Shown here: piece by piece, positions 19,838 through 31,910 of the stretch
How positions within the stretch are numbered: the stretch's first letter is position 1
Layout of the letters: each line of letters starts with the position of its first letter
Assembly: GCF_008831285.2 (NCBI RefSeq)
Contig: NC_045149.1
Span: 12,776,629-12,840,628 of the forward strand
Source: Nymphaea colorata
Lineage: Eukaryota; Streptophyta; Magnoliopsida; Nymphaeales; Nymphaeaceae
Direction: 5' to 3'
DNA: 64,000 nucleotides
The notes under the pieces: generated by a model
Databases searched by the model: none
The model's input: the letters and a program-made list of their open reading frames with translations, nothing else
Told to the model about the DNA's origin: nothing
Translations under genes and position numbers: made by a program

Positions 19838-20985
19838 GAAATCAAAGGATGCAGTTATTAGAAAGGGTATAAGGTCTAACAAAATAAGCTAGCTAGGATG
19901 GTAATTAAATGTAACATGCCACAATTGTCAGGTTGTTCTTCTTGAAGCACATGCAATGTGATGTGACCTTATTCAGTACTAAAAAAAACTTGAAAAAACA
20001 TGACTTTCCCTGTAAATCAAAGGATGCAGTTATTAGAAAGAGTCTAGGGTCTAACAAAATAAGCTAGCTAGGATGGTAATTGAATGTAACAGGCCACAAT
20101 CGTCAGCGTGCTTTTCAACTACTTCAAAGGACATTACTAGTGGAACTGTACAAAGTCTCATATTTTTTAAACTGCTAGAACTTTGGCCTGAGGCTATGAT
20201 TGGTCAAGCTGTGAGCAACTTAAAGTACTATATCATGATCACCTTCCTATAGGTCTTTCAAAGGTAGGAGCTCCTAAATAAGAATATTGTTACGATAAAG
20301 GCATCACAAACAGGGAAATGCTGCAAATGGAGTTCAATAGTGGTTGTAGTACATAAGCCTGCTAAGTGAACCCCGCAGCTTGTTGTTGGACTTGCAAAAA
20401 ATCCCATTCCTGATCAGCCCCTCTAAGAAAATTGAGCAAGCACTGAGGGTCTGAGATTATCCATATTCATGGACAATCCTATATATACATGAACATAATG
20501 CCCATCACTGCTCGGCTTCTTCCTTGCAAAACCTCTAGTGAGTTATCTCTTATGGAGTTGGATGTGACAAATAAATTAGAATAGCAGCTTCATATATCTT
20601 CTTGTTTAAAGCATTAGCTAGTGCATGCATGTCCATGTTTCTTCTTCATGTAATTGAGTGTGGAGCCTTCTTTCAACATCAAAGATAACATAATAGATAT
20701 GCATGCACTTAAAGTATGTTTGAGGCATGACTACATTTTCTTTACAGGGCAAGTCATGGTTTTTCAAGTTCTCTTTACTGAATATGGTTACATCACATTG
20801 CATGTGCTTAAACAAGAACAAGCTGACAATTGTGGCCTGTTACATTCAGTACCATCTAGCTAGCTTATTTTGTCTCTTTCTAATAACTGCATCCTTTGAT
20901 TTACAGGGGAAGTCATGTTTTTTCAAGTTCTTTTTACAACTGAATAAGATCACATCACATTGCATGTGCTTAAAGAAGAACAACT
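19838..20985. repeat. Inverted repeat with internal duplications inside CACTA-1
   Basis: The left arm (19,838-20,110) contains a block with atcaaaggatgcagttatta twice (about 19,843 and 20,017). The right arm (20,735-20,985) holds the reverse complement: aataactgcatcctttgat, two copies of a cacattgcatgtgcttaaa segment and agctagcttattttgt. Arms are about 250-270 bp with a spacer of about 625 bp. A transcript through it would form a long hairpin. Both arms carry an alternating block pattern, so they arose by more than one duplication. Confidence 0.8.
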
Positions 20986-23400
20986 AGTTGTTCTCTTAGA
21001 AAAGTGTAGATACATTCAAAGACTTTTGAGAGCTACCAAGCTATCCTCTCATCTGGTGAAGATAAATTGGTGTGAAGCGGCAACTACAGAGTTATATCAG
21101 GGTAATAAAAGATGAGCAATATCAGGCATATTAATAACAGATAAATATCAGAAATTTTAGAGATTATGTTTCAATATTGTGATTTGGAAGATATGGGAAG
21201 CTCATATTAAGACTGTTCATCAAGATACTTTGAAACCTGTCAGGGTAATAAAACTGGAGGAATGGCAGACATGTTGTGATAGTTTCCTTCAAAAGAACAG
21301 CAATATGCTGAGCAAGCTTACTGAGTGGTGAATGGCTTCATGGCCTGTGAGTCACGGCTGTTATTAAGAATGATATAAAAGATCGATCAAGATAATTTCT
21401 CTGATGTTGTGGTTAGGTCCAACAAATCTTGTTGGAAATGATGGATGTGCTCAAGAATCATTGGGTCTCAAAAATTTCTGAAATTTATTACAGCAAAACT
21501 TCCACCAGAACCGCCTTTGCAGCTTAGAATAGAAGACTTGTGAAGGGATACATGTAATTCCAAACCATGAAGTAATGTGCATATCATATTTCTCCATCTT
21601 ACTATTATTGACTTTGGCCTGATATGCTACCATACGTGCCTTTTCCTTGGGAGCTGGGAAGCATGCCAACTGTATGTTTCTTTGATACTGTAATAGTTTG
21701 CCATAAAAGGCCCCCATTTCTACATAGTGTTATGCTTTCCTTCCCCAGTGCAGTAACAAGCGTCAAGTTTCTGCAGTAAGCTTTGATGTTAGGTCTGTTC
21801 TATGGGAGGCTAATTGTTTTATAAACACTGTGATTGAAATAAAAGTGGGTGGCTATCCCAGCAGGCTTGATTCAGCAATTCTTTCCTTCTCAAAGTTCAA
21901 GTCCAAGCTGTCCTTGCTGCCAGGGATGCGACAACAAATGAAAGCCCTGCTCGTCTTGTTGAAGACTCTAGAGAAGCCTACCAGCCTTTTTTTTTCTTCT
22001 TCCCCTGTTTTAAGTTAATTCGATGTGTGATTGACAAAGACAAAAAAAAAAAACATTAACCAAAAAAAAAGATTAACATGTGAACCGTCTCCAAAGATGG
22101 ACCTCATTAATCTCCATTCAGTGGGCTTGGCACTCAGTGGAATAGTTGCTTCAGAAAAATAACAGCATACGTAATAATTCATCTCATCTCATCAACTCTA
22201 TAACCAATTAGACTCCTACTCAGATGGTTAATGTTTAAACTTCTGCATGCTGAGTTATAAAGTTTAACTTTTGATATACGCATGCATTTATAGCTAGCCT
22301 TTCTCTCTTGTTTAAAAAAATGTTTTATAGGATCTAGTGATTCAAAGGCTGGTTTCTATTAAACAAACTATACAGATCTCATCTATAAGATTACATATGA
22401 AAGAAATGAAAGCAAAAAAAGAAAAAAGAAAAGAGAAATTCAACTACATCTTAGATTATACTTATATATGAGAAAAATGAATTATGAAAGAAAAAAAGAG
22501 TATAAAACGATGAAGAAAATTCTAAATGTTTGTTGGTTGAAAGTCTTTTTCTCTATAAATCAATGAAGGAGGGCGAATGATTTGAAGGTTGGCAGCATTA
22601 GACAATTAATATAGGGAGCTAGTCAAGACCTTTGAATATGTGCTCTCTTTTTTCTATTAGGCATGCTGTGCACCAACATTTCCCCTTCTTCTAGGTTTTG
22701 CAGAGGGAAAGTAAGAAGTGAGCATCTCTCGTTTACTTTTTTATTTACATTAATTAACCTCTTAAATGTCTCATGTTCCTTTTTTTTATGTGTCCGGTTA
22801 CAGTTAAAGAAAATAAGACAAAAACAACAATAGATTGGATAACTCAAGCAGAGTTGATTGCCTTCCAAAACCACTCATGCAGTTGAAAGAGCATATCATC
22901 AATATGAATGATGTCCAAAAGAGCTTACCTTTCGGAACCACTGTTTTGTCGCTTAGGAAAGAGAACGATGGCCACTTCTATGTTTTCAGATTTTGAGAAA
23001 AGGAAATAGAGAGAAAAATGGATGAATAAGACGATGAAAGAGATGAAAAATCTCCACCTCCTACGGATCATTAGGTGAAAAACAAAGATGAAAGAGGAGC
23101 ACAAACAAACAAACACAAAGAAAGAGGAAAACAACAACTCAAAGCTAAAAGATGAAAAATTACACCTTGAGCTTCTAGAGGCGATTACCAATTACTCTTT
23201 TGCTTTATTAGGAACGACCAAAAGTCGAACTTCTAGAGGCAATCACCAAACGCTGGAGGCGATCACCAGTGTGAGAAGAAATTACATTTGCACGAGAGAA
23301 GGAAGGAGAACAAGATGGAAAAACAGCAGGAGATTATAAATTTCGTGGGTGGGGTTCCCCTAACGCGGGAGAAAACTGTGTGTGGAAATGCAGTGATATG
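20986..23400. other. CACTA-1 interior, no gene recognised
   Basis: AT-rich sequence without a long reading frame. The plus frame 23,088-23,339 is Lys/Glu/Asn-rich with no domain. From about 23,400 the 3' subterminal repeats begin. Frames at 21,451-21,717 and 22,925-23,191 on the minus strand have no recognisable features. Confidence 0.4.
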
Positions 23401-23698
23401 ATGCATTGTAATGAAAGGTATTCCCTAACATTGTTAATTGCATTTGTAAAGCCCCAATAACCCTATGCTTTTCTAACACAGCACCACTTAGAAAGTGGGC
23501 TTACACCCAAATATTTTCTAACGTAATTTGCAATTTTGTTGCTAAAATATGTGTTGTCCACGCTTTTCCTTACGCATTCTAAATATGTGTTGAACAAAGT
23601 AAATTTAAAAACACATTTGTAAGTTGAATTGAAGAAAGTTCACACGAATACCAATGCTTGCTTTTAATGTGTGGATATATTCCATAATTCTTGTAGTG

Positions 23699-23900
23699 AC
23701 GCTGGGGCTTGGTGTTAGTGCCTCACAATTTTCTGATGCTGGTCCAAACAAAACTGAGCTTGTCCAATCCAATGAAAAACTTGAGACAAAGTATCCATTC
23801 TAGAAAGGAAAAATCATGAAGAGGTGTGAAGAGATGACAACTTTGAAGTCTGAACTACAGCAAATCTTGGATAACGCAGCATCAGGTTCATTTAGTTAAG
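23699..23900 (+). pseudogene. CACTA-2 transposase-associated gene, part downstream of the insertion
   Basis: The frame TLGLGVSASQFSDAG continues to KLETKYPF followed by a stop. A next segment in another frame reads EEMTTLKSELQQIL, a Lys/Glu-rich heptad-like stretch common at the C-terminus of plant En/Spm-type transposases. Translation ends near the LFS-stop at about 23,898. Split by CACTA-1 and further broken by the internal stop. Confidence 0.5.
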
Positions 23901-24779
23901 TCATACACAATTTGCATGCTTTAATTTGTTATTATAATAGATTGTTAGTTTTATGACATATCTTTCCCTTCTATGCAGGTTTGAGTTGAGCACCCTTAGT
24001 TTCAACTAATGTGCATTGGATCATTCTTTTTTGGGTGTCTTATGAAAACTTGAATGTGAAACTAAACTATCAAGTACATTGTAAATTTGATGTGTGCACT
24101 CTAGCAATGTCTTTAACTATTTTATAGTTTTAGTATTGTTGATGGTGTTGAACACCTACTTAATTAGGAATCGACTCTTGCATTGTTGTGTATGTTACTT
24201 TTCTTTTAAGTTGAACTCTATTTTATTTTGCAAATTCTAGTTTCCATGACAGGTGGCTTCTATGAGGGCATTTCATGGGGCAACATAAATTGATGATGAT
24301 ATTGTATGTAGTAATTTATATACTATGAACTTTTGTGAATGAACCTATTAATCATGTTACTTATGTTTCTTCATATACATGCTCTTAATGCTAGCTGAAG
24401 GGCAATGTTAATATAGAAAATAGATTTAACTAATATAGCTATGAGGTTTGTTCTTAGGCAACCACAATCTTATCCGATATTTTTTATCTTTTCATTTTCA
24501 AGCCACCAAATAAGTGTGCATCTGCTTCACTATTGTCAGTTGACATGCAGATGTATCTATTCAGCAGCTCAATGGATCTTTGTTGTTGCATAGCTTGTTC
24601 GAGTAACCATTGAGATGAACAAATTTGATACAATCAAATGATGTAGGCACATTGGAAAACATGTTCGATCCAATCAAAAGATGTAAGTGGAGAAGAACTT
24701 GTCATATGTCAATAGTTCTCATGCTTACGTATTGTTTTGTATGTATCCAAATTTGGAAGGTCGTAATACTCGATATGCT

Positions 24780-25199
24780 ATAAAAAAAAGTTGACATAAA
24801 CATTTAGTGACGTCTTTAAGTGTTAGAAAAAAGAACATTTACAGATGCAAATATTTGGTCAGTATAGGTTAGTATTCAATGAAGGAAGCGTATCGTCAAT
24901 AAATGTTTGGTAATCACTGACGCCGATGAAATGTCACAAAAATGCTGCTGATTTTCTGACAAAAAATAAAACGTCAAAATAAGAAGGATTTACTGATGCA
25001 ATATTTTTTCAGTATAGACTTGGTTTTATACCATAGAATTACCGACATTTACTGACATGCAGCATAACATCAGAAAAGGTTTCATTTCATGTGATGCGTG
25101 GCTTCATGTCAACATCAATAAAACATCTACTGATGATATTCTTATTTTTATATTGACATTCTTCATGCATCAAAAGAAACTGGTTTTTTTTTAATAGTG
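24780..25199 (+). repeat. CACTA-2 3' subterminal repeat region and terminus
   Basis: Short words of the type tttactgatg, atcactgacg, tactgacatg and their complements recur through this stretch, ending with a T-run and aatagtg. This is the normal architecture of CACTA ends, where repeated motifs bind the element's DNA-binding protein. Confidence 0.6.
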
Positions 25200-25669
25200 G
25201 CTACAATGGTAGTAAGTGTGATACTTGAGTTGAATAATATAATGTAGGCCCACCTAAGCCCTAAAGCAAACCAAAATAGCCCTTTTGGTGGTTTTATGTC
25301 AAAGATGGTTTCACTTAAGTAAACATTAAAAAAAACTGACCTGCTGGCCAGTATAACAACTCATAAACAAAGACAAGCTCGCATTAAATTGGACATGGTG
25401 TCTCAAACTATTAACATAAACTGGCACACGACTCCTCATTTTAATATTTTATCAACTCCCTGTTAAAAGGGAAAAAAAAAAAAAAACGTATAACATTTTT
25501 TTTTTTGCTAATAGCCTACTGATGACTATTACAAGTACCATCTCATGATCCACCGGATCGGACGCCTATAGGGACTTCATTGGCTAAATCACTACACTAC
25601 ACGTTGCTCTTGTATAACATGGAAGAAGCAATGCATGCTGGTGCATGCGACCATCTGACCAAGGTAGGC

Positions 25670-27925
25670 TCAAGGGAGGATGGCCACAGCAGGTGCAGGT
25701 GCTGCAACCTCAACAAGCTTGCGGTGATGAACCGGTGCGACTGTCGGAGATGGGGCGGCCTGGCCTGAGCTTCGGATCTCCGCCACGGCACGGCGGCCGT
25801 TGGTCTTATGTGCCTCACACAGCTTCGGCAGGAAAACACCTATGTATATACCACAACAATGTCCAGGAGAAAAGAAGTAAGGGGAAACAAATTCATATAA
25901 ACACATAAACATGTGCGCACCCACATACATTCACACACATCTACGTTTTCCGTTTTTTCATGCTTGTCAGTGTTAAGACTCCAACTTGTCAAGCGTGACA
26001 GATAATAACCCAACGAGGGTGTTTGATACTGTGTTTTCATAAATGTGGTCCACCAACTAAACATATTCATACCATGCATGGGTTCTATGGTCAGACGTTA
26101 TCAATGTGTTTTATTTAATCCTATATGAAAGTTTATAAAAAAAATTAAAAAAATTAAAAAATTATATTTCAGTTCCTATTAAAATTTCAAAATTACAGTT
26201 TGACCCTCTTAATAAGAAACTCATAGCTCGTGGCAAAGCCAAAAGAGAACTGATGCAAGGGCTGGCACGTGCCTCTTCCCTCTGTCCTACATTTCCCCAC
26301 ACCTCCCCCTCTCTCCTAAATTTTAAAAAATTTAGAAATTTAATTTGTCCCAAAAGATTTGAAAATTACGATAACCCTTCCTTGTAGCTAGGGACAGAGG
26401 GAAGGGGGCCCACATGGATCCTGGTCTTACTTCAAATTTTTTTTTATATATTTATTTAGAAAATTTTGTTTGTCGTATAATAAAATTTTAAGAAATAATA
26501 TTTCAGTTCGTGTTGAAATTTAGAAATTTTGATTTGGTCTGCCTATATTTGTAGGAGGTGCCGAATGAGAAGAGGAGATCATATAGATTTAAAAAGTTTT
26601 TGGATGCTTTAAAAGTAGTTAGTTAAGTTTGAGTTTTTCTTTGGAACGAAAAGATTACCTTCCCCAGCTGCAAGGTTGAAGAAAAGGTCCACTATGTTGG
26701 GGCAGCTCTTGTAGCACCGCGGGGAACAAAGCGTGCGCACGAACCGGGACTCGAGGAGCGCATCAGAGGAGACGCCCAGGGTGTCCCTGGACACACCACA
26801 ACCGTCGATGCATTCGTTGCTTTCAATCCAGCCCCTCGATCCTCCTGCTCTTATCTCCGAAGTCCGACACACGTGGTTCGACTCCCCACCGTCCAGCGAC
26901 AGCTTCTCTAGCACGCACCGCTTGCCTGATGATGAAACCGCGAACGCACACGTGTCCTTGTTTAGATTCGGACACGCTACGTACCCTGCAAATTGAAAAA
27001 GTAGGACGTTGCTGGCCTTTCACTTTCATTTTTACTCAGCTGAATTTAAAGAATTATAACGGTAAAAAAGGAAGAGCGACGGGCTGGATCCCGGTGAATC
27101 GGAAATCGGAAATAAAATGTTAATAAAGACCTTATATATATATACATATATATACACGATAAAAGTTAAATACACGACAAAATGACAAGCACCATCAAAG
27201 AAGAAATGAGTTTTCTTGCATCACCCTCTCAAAGCGTACACACAAAAATATACATATAAACAAAAAAAAAAGCATTGTAATTACGTGTAAAATAATTTGA
27301 ACACATATATAGATAGTTGGAAAGGATATATATGCACAATAACTTTAAAAAATGTAGGCATGGGGATATGACATAATATAGATGCAAAATTTCACAAAAA
27401 AAAATGAATGTAACATTTAAATAAACAAACACTGTAAAATAAAAACAATCTATCTTAATGAACAATAACACTAATAAATAGAATGAAAACTAATTAAAAA
27501 ATAAAATAAAATAAAGTTTAGTAGTTTGGATCAGCTTTACTCAAATGTATTCAAGTACCCACTTTATGTATGAAGACAACGGCATGGGTACATGGAACTT
27601 ACCGGAGTACCCATGTGACTTACATTTCTAGTGTGATCATCAAACTTATAAGTTATAACGGTAAAAGAAAATATAAAGTGTCTAAGCATAAGCAATAATG
27701 CACTCTTCCAAACTATTGTTACTGAACCAATAAAATTCCCTTCCAAAGAAATATCATGTGGGGGTATGCATGTGCATATCTATATGCTTAGTTTTCTATA
27801 TGAAAAAAAAGGGCTTCGCATTTCTTACCATCTACATGGTGAGCTGCCACCAGCACAAGGAGCCCAACCAGGCAACTCCATGTCGACAAAGCGTAATAGG
27901 AGGAAGAAGAGGAAAACGAAGCCAT
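25670..27925 (-). CDS. PAR1: PAR1 family protein (photoassimilate-responsive), three exons
   Basis: Coding exons on the minus strand are 27,829-27,925, 26,659-26,985 and 25,670-25,839 (97, 327 and 170 bp), totalling 594 bp or 197 residues. Donors are G|GTAAGA and G|GTAATC, acceptors TTTGCAG| and ATACATAG|, and both introns are phase 1. Residues 1-33 form a Ser-rich start and a hydrophobic signal peptide (LVGLLVLVAAHHVDG). The mature part is Cys-rich: YVACPNLNKDTCAFAVSSSG, GKRCVLEK, VCRTSEI, ESNECIDGCGVSRDTLGVSS, CSPRCYKSCPNIVDLFFNLA, AAGEGVFLPKLCEA, then a low-complexity Ala/Pro tail. This is the PAR1 family pattern, and family members are about 190-200 residues. Members were found as sugar- and infection-induced secreted proteins; the biochemical role is unknown. 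The ATG at 27,925 is the first in frame with the signal peptide. A broken tandem copy of exon 3 lies at 16.45 kb. Confidence 0.93.
26115..26560. repeat. AT-rich dispersed element remnants in PAR1 intron 2 (family E-like)
   Basis: Between exons 3 and 2 lie two stretches with aaattttaaaaaatttagaa and atatttcagttcstrttgaaattt-type phrases, also seen at 31.2, 31.8, 33.3 and 50.9 kb. A segment with ggacagagggaagggggccc (26,391-26,410) could be the element's end. Boundaries are unclear. Confidence 0.45.
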
Positions 27926-28028
27926 GGCGGTGGACTCTTGGGGAGAAGTTGTAAAGAACAGGTGGGATTCTGTTGAAAGGCCAAAACACTGGTGGCGCTG
28001 TTAGCTGGGGAGTGGGGACTCGGAGGGG

Positions 28029-28041
28029 CCTATTTATAGAG
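28029..28041 (-). promoter_or_regulatory. TATA box of the PAR1 gene
   Basis: The minus strand reads TCTATAAATAGGCCC about 105 bp upstream of the PAR1 ATG. This matches the plant TATA consensus and leaves a 5' UTR of roughly 70-80 bases. No other core element was located. Confidence 0.7.
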
Positions 28042-29811
28042 AAAAAAGTTAGGGCAAGTCCCCCCCTTCAACTTTTACGTATCAAAGAATAATTCTTCAA
28101 CTGATTTTGGAGGAACGTCAAAAATTCTTAGAGTTTGGCATTGAATTTATGTGTGTTCCAAACTTCTGGAACGGTTGATTATTTGACCAGAATGCCTAGA
28201 CCCTTTTTGTCTCTCTGCCTTTTTGTTTCTGGCTTTAAGGGTTTGAGAAATTTTTATTTAGGAGCCTAATTATTCATTTTTTTGGCCATAAACTCAAAGG
28301 GAATCATCCAGTTTCTAATTTTCTTATATTGTTTTAACTTCACATCTTTTGAGACATAGATGGTAGGTTTGACGGACACACATATAATGTATTCTCAATT
28401 TGATTTGTATAGATAGTATTTTGGTGGACTACAAACAGTGGCATGTGCAACACTCAAGTTAAGGGATGTACCTTAAGACTACCTAGGTCATGACAAAGCA
28501 GCTTTGGACCTTTACGTTGATTTTGATTACCTTTGAATATCAAATTTGCTGCATAAATGTGAGGTTTATCAAATTGTACATTTAAGAAGCGCAGATGAAG
28601 AAGTGCTAAATCCATGGATGTCAAAGAGGAGCACACAAAGGGAGAGAGAGAGAGAGAGAAGGCTAAGGAAGTACATCAACCATGAGCTTTTAAAACCTAA
28701 GGTTTTAAAATCTCCGACATCATAGGCAAGGTTTAATCTGTTTGAATCTAAGAACTTAAGGGCAGAGGAGAAAAGGGGGTTGGCTTTCACCTCTTGCTTA
28801 TCACTTGCTATAACTTTACTTTACTAGTGCTAGCGCTGACATTTGTCAAGCAAACTTCCCTTGTTTGGGAAACATGCATTTTTGTTTTTATTTTTTTTAA
28901 TATTAGTTTTTTCAGTAAACCAATAAAAGTGAAAAAAAAAAAGGTATTGCGGTAACTAGCTCATTCATGTTTTAGAGGACACTGGCAGACGTAGCTAGGC
29001 TTTGTTTGATAGTAGCATATTCAACAATCGGAAGCGTAAAACCTCTATTGAAATAATGATATAAAAATGAGAAGCATAAATGAATACTATACTTCTATGG
29101 GATATTGAGATTGCATAACCATTACGCTAGCTGTATTACCATGTTCCACGGTTTGGATTAATCGGTCCTGTATTATTTCGGTATAAATATTTCTAATTAA
29201 CCGGATCGATTCATGGTCAGTGGTGGCAAAACCATGCTTGTTTTGATGAGAGACACAGTGCATCAAGGGCCTTTATCATGACGTTTCCTTTACATTAAAG
29301 AAGTGACGGTGATCACGTCAAGACATGGACTTAACATGGTCAAGTCCGTAACAGTACAAAATCGGTTCCTCCTACATTGAGAAAGATTTGACCATATATA
29401 TGCAAACAAACAAGTTGGGAATATGAAATGTCAGTTTTTCCAACTTAATGACCAGAAGATTGCTTGGTTAACGTGTCCTTGGAACGACTTCAAAGGCCAT
29501 TAGCCGACGCTTTAGACAAAAAAAAGGGAAGGCGGAAAATTTTGCATGGAGTAGTTCAAAATTGAGTGTTCTTAGAATTGAACTTCAGGGACGGGCGGCT
29601 TGAGTGGAGGAAGTAGAAATTTTTTGGCCATGGCACTGTTTTAAAAATTCTCCTTTTTCAATGGGTAAGTAAATAATTTTGAGACATTTATGTAAAAATA
29701 AATAAAAATTTAATTTGTTTTGAGCCCCAACTTTTTTACTACAGCAAAGGCCGTGGACCAAAGTGGGTTAAAGGCATTCATTGAGGGTAGGAGACAGGTT
29801 TCCTTTTGCGA
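28042..29811. other. Upstream region of PAR1 without recognised genes
   Basis: No open frame with a known domain. It holds a short (GA)n at 28,647-28,660 and a palindrome at 28,688-28,710. The sequence is AT-rich and single-copy within the window as far as I can see. Confidence 0.45.
28688..28710. repeat. Perfect short palindrome (10-bp arms)
   Basis: ttttaaaacc and ggttttaaaa flank a 3-base centre. It may be the remnant centre of a MITE. No function can be inferred. Confidence 0.8.
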
Positions 29812-30121
29812 TAGGGATGTACAAAGAGTCCATCCAACTCTAGCTCAACTTGAATTCATTCCGTTAAACTTGACTCGAGTGAGTTTAATTGAAAACTCAA
29901 GCCTATAAAAGAGTCGAGTTTGTGTTGTATGAACTCGACTCGATGAAACTCAACTAAGCTCGTTTAATATAACTTATGTTTTTTTTTTTAATTTTCATAT
30001 TTAAAATTGAAGAAAGGGATTAAGTAAAATGAAGAGTTTGTAAAAAGCTTAAACGAGTTGAGCTCAAGCTGAAACTCGAGCCGCCGTTGAGTCATGTTAG
30101 ACTCGACTAGTGTACACCCTA
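29812..30121. mobile_element. MITE with hAT-like termini (about 310 bp)
   Basis: Left end tagggatgtacaaa and right end agtgtacaccct+a are near-complementary (TAGGGATGTACA against TAGGGTGTACAC). The interior is rich in the complementary words actcgag/ctcgagt and aactcga. The TAGGGNTGTACA terminus is common in plant hAT-type MITEs. Flanking 8-mers do not match, so the duplication is decayed or the ends are off by a few bases. Confidence 0.6.
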
Positions 30122-31190
30122 CTTAGAAAGCACTATCAATGTTGGACCTAACCATATCGACTAGAATGTCCAGGTGTTGACCTGGAAAAATATTCCCGTT
30201 AGGTTTTGTACATGCCACTTTCTCGTTTAACGTATATTTAGTGAATTCCTTACATGCTCTTACCCCCACGACCGGTAACTCTTTGTCGATTTCTTCAAAG
30301 AACCCAAGTCGGAGATGACCTTATATGCAAGCAAACGATGGTCTTTTTTTTGACAGAAACGTGTCTTACTAAGAAGGCCTTGCAAACCCACATCAAAAAG
30401 GGAAAAAACTATCAATTCCATTTTTTTCTGAAATATTCTCCGTCATCAACATTCAACATTCATGGTGATTGGTGGCAGGAATCACAATCAAATGCCCACA
30501 CAGCCACACAAATGTTAGTTATTTTCATAGTAGTGGTTTTCTATAATTCATTTATTCATATGTATTGTGCTTCTTAATTATTTAACTTGTGTTTAGGGCC
30601 GGACATACGTGGGTTACCATGGGCCGTATGTTATGTTTCATCGAGTTCAAGCTCCAGTTAGATGGGGCTACTCTACGAGACCTGGGTTACTGCTTCCAGA
30701 TTAATTAAAAATTTGTTAACCACTATATACTTAGTGCTTCATAGAAAAAAAAAATTCTGGCTGGCTTTCGTACCACTGCCCAATGACAAAAAAAATCTTG
30801 CTCCGCTTTTGCTCCTGTCAATGTCCCAACAACACAATATTAAAGACATTTTGGCAAGATTAATTTAAATAGTGCAGAAGTCACTGATTGACAAACTTAA
30901 ATGAAATGACAACATAACGAGTTACTACAGACAATATTGTTGTCTTGCTACTATACTACAAATACCGTCACTCGCTCGGTAAAAGTGAAAGGTAAAGTCT
31001 ACTTTGGTAGACATTCTTCGAGAGCATCGGAAATGTTCTTGGCCGGCCATTTATGACTTTGGTTGGTGGCTATCACTTGGTAGGTCGCAGAGCAGCATTA
31101 GCACTTACTTCAACGGCCAACTGGCACACCCTCATTTACCAATATATCCTAGCGAACTATTAAATCTCAGTTTCTCCCTGGTGAGCCTTG
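30122..31190. other. No recognised gene
   Basis: Short frames (30,254-30,577, 30,662-30,868, 31,004-31,264 on the plus strand) show no signal of a protein family. Composition is ordinary for the window's spacers. Confidence 0.4.
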
Positions 31191-31199
31191 CACAGCCCA

Positions 31200-31410
31200 T
31201 CTTGGCAGGAGTAGAGTCAGAAATTGTTCACGAAGAGAGCCAAATTAAAGTCTCTAAATTCTGACAAAGGTTGAAATATAAAATTTTCAAAATTTTTACA
31301 TAAAACAAGTAAAATTTTCTAAAATTTCCATGTAATTTTTTTTTTTTAAATTATGAGGTGGAGCCAGGGCCCATGCGGCGGCCCCTTGGCTCCACCCCTA
31401 CACCCAACCA
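31200..31410 (-). repeat. Family E dispersed AT-rich element
   Basis: The minus-strand orientation reads gtaggggtggagccaaggggccgc at its outer edge, then AT-rich phrases aaaatttt, tttacttg and aattttga. Similar sequences in plus orientation occur at 31,735, 33,265 and 50,835. No coding capacity. Confidence 0.5.
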
Positions 31411-31734
31411 GTCTGGTGAAAAGGCAAATTCAACGTGGTCCTACCCAGCCCAAGTTGGCTCACTCTTATAAGGGCCTTGACCAGCAGCTCAGGGAGACCT
31501 CAGCGCTACTGCTTTTAGTTTGCCTTCGCCCATGACCATATCCTATAAAACTCCCTTGATGAACTCGGAGGCATCGGTATAGCCCACTGCGCCCAAACCC
31601 GAGGGCCTTACGTAGATCCAAAAAAAAGTTCTGCATGAATAGCTTTTATGTTGACAAAGAAAGACCTTGGGGCAAATCCCTCTAATGAAATTGAGGAGTG
31701 TTGATGTTGGGATTAGAAATATCACCCCTGGAGG

Positions 31735-31910
31735 CCAGGGAAGGAGGCAAGGTAGGGCTCACCTCAAAATAAAAAAAGAAAAATTTACATGTAAATCTTT
31801 AAAAATTTCACTTCTTTTGTATAAAAATTTTGAAAAATGATATTTCGGTCCTTGTCAAAATTTAGAAAATTTGCCTCCCATATGAAAATTTTTTTGTTCC
31901 ACCACTAGTA
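31735..31910 (+). repeat. Family E dispersed AT-rich element
   Basis: Contains cacttcttttgtataaaa, attttgaaaaatgatatttc and aaaatttagaaa in the same order as the copy at 33,345-33,412, with a ggaggcaagg-type start and a ccaccac end. Confidence 0.55.

Larger units (their letters stand above)
17667..23698. mobile_element. CACTA element 1 (6.0 kb, non-autonomous), inserted in CACTA-2
   Basis: Left end tactacaagaaaag (17,667-17,680) and right end ttcttgtagtg (23,688-23,698) are inverted copies of the plant CACTA terminus CACTACAAGAAA, with the first base mutated at the left. Subterminal regions carry repeated ttagtaa/ttactaa words on the left and tgtgttaga/taacac words on the right. Flanking triplets are aca and acg, a 2 of 3 match to a 3-bp target duplication. 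Exon sequence of CACTA-2 is interrupted exactly here, which supports the boundaries. No transposase was recognised inside. It contains a hAT insertion and an internal inverted repeat. Confidence 0.78.
17555..25199 (+). mobile_element. CACTA element 2 (3' part), host of the nested elements
   Basis: The plus-strand element carries exon pieces of a CACTA second-gene transposase on both sides of the CACTA-1 insertion (17,555-17,666 and 23,699-23,900). Its 3' end is a subterminal region (24,780-25,190) full of short actgacg/ttactgatg-type repeats in both orientations, ending aatagtg at 25,193-25,199, the complement of CACTATT. Its 5' terminus is not identified. It ends right at the edge of the PAR1 3' flank duplication, so it inserted after that duplication. 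Confidence 0.65.

Noticed and set aside
26733-26996. 87-codon plus-strand frame
   Set aside because: It is antisense to PAR1 exon 2, which has the family cysteine pattern and splice sites.
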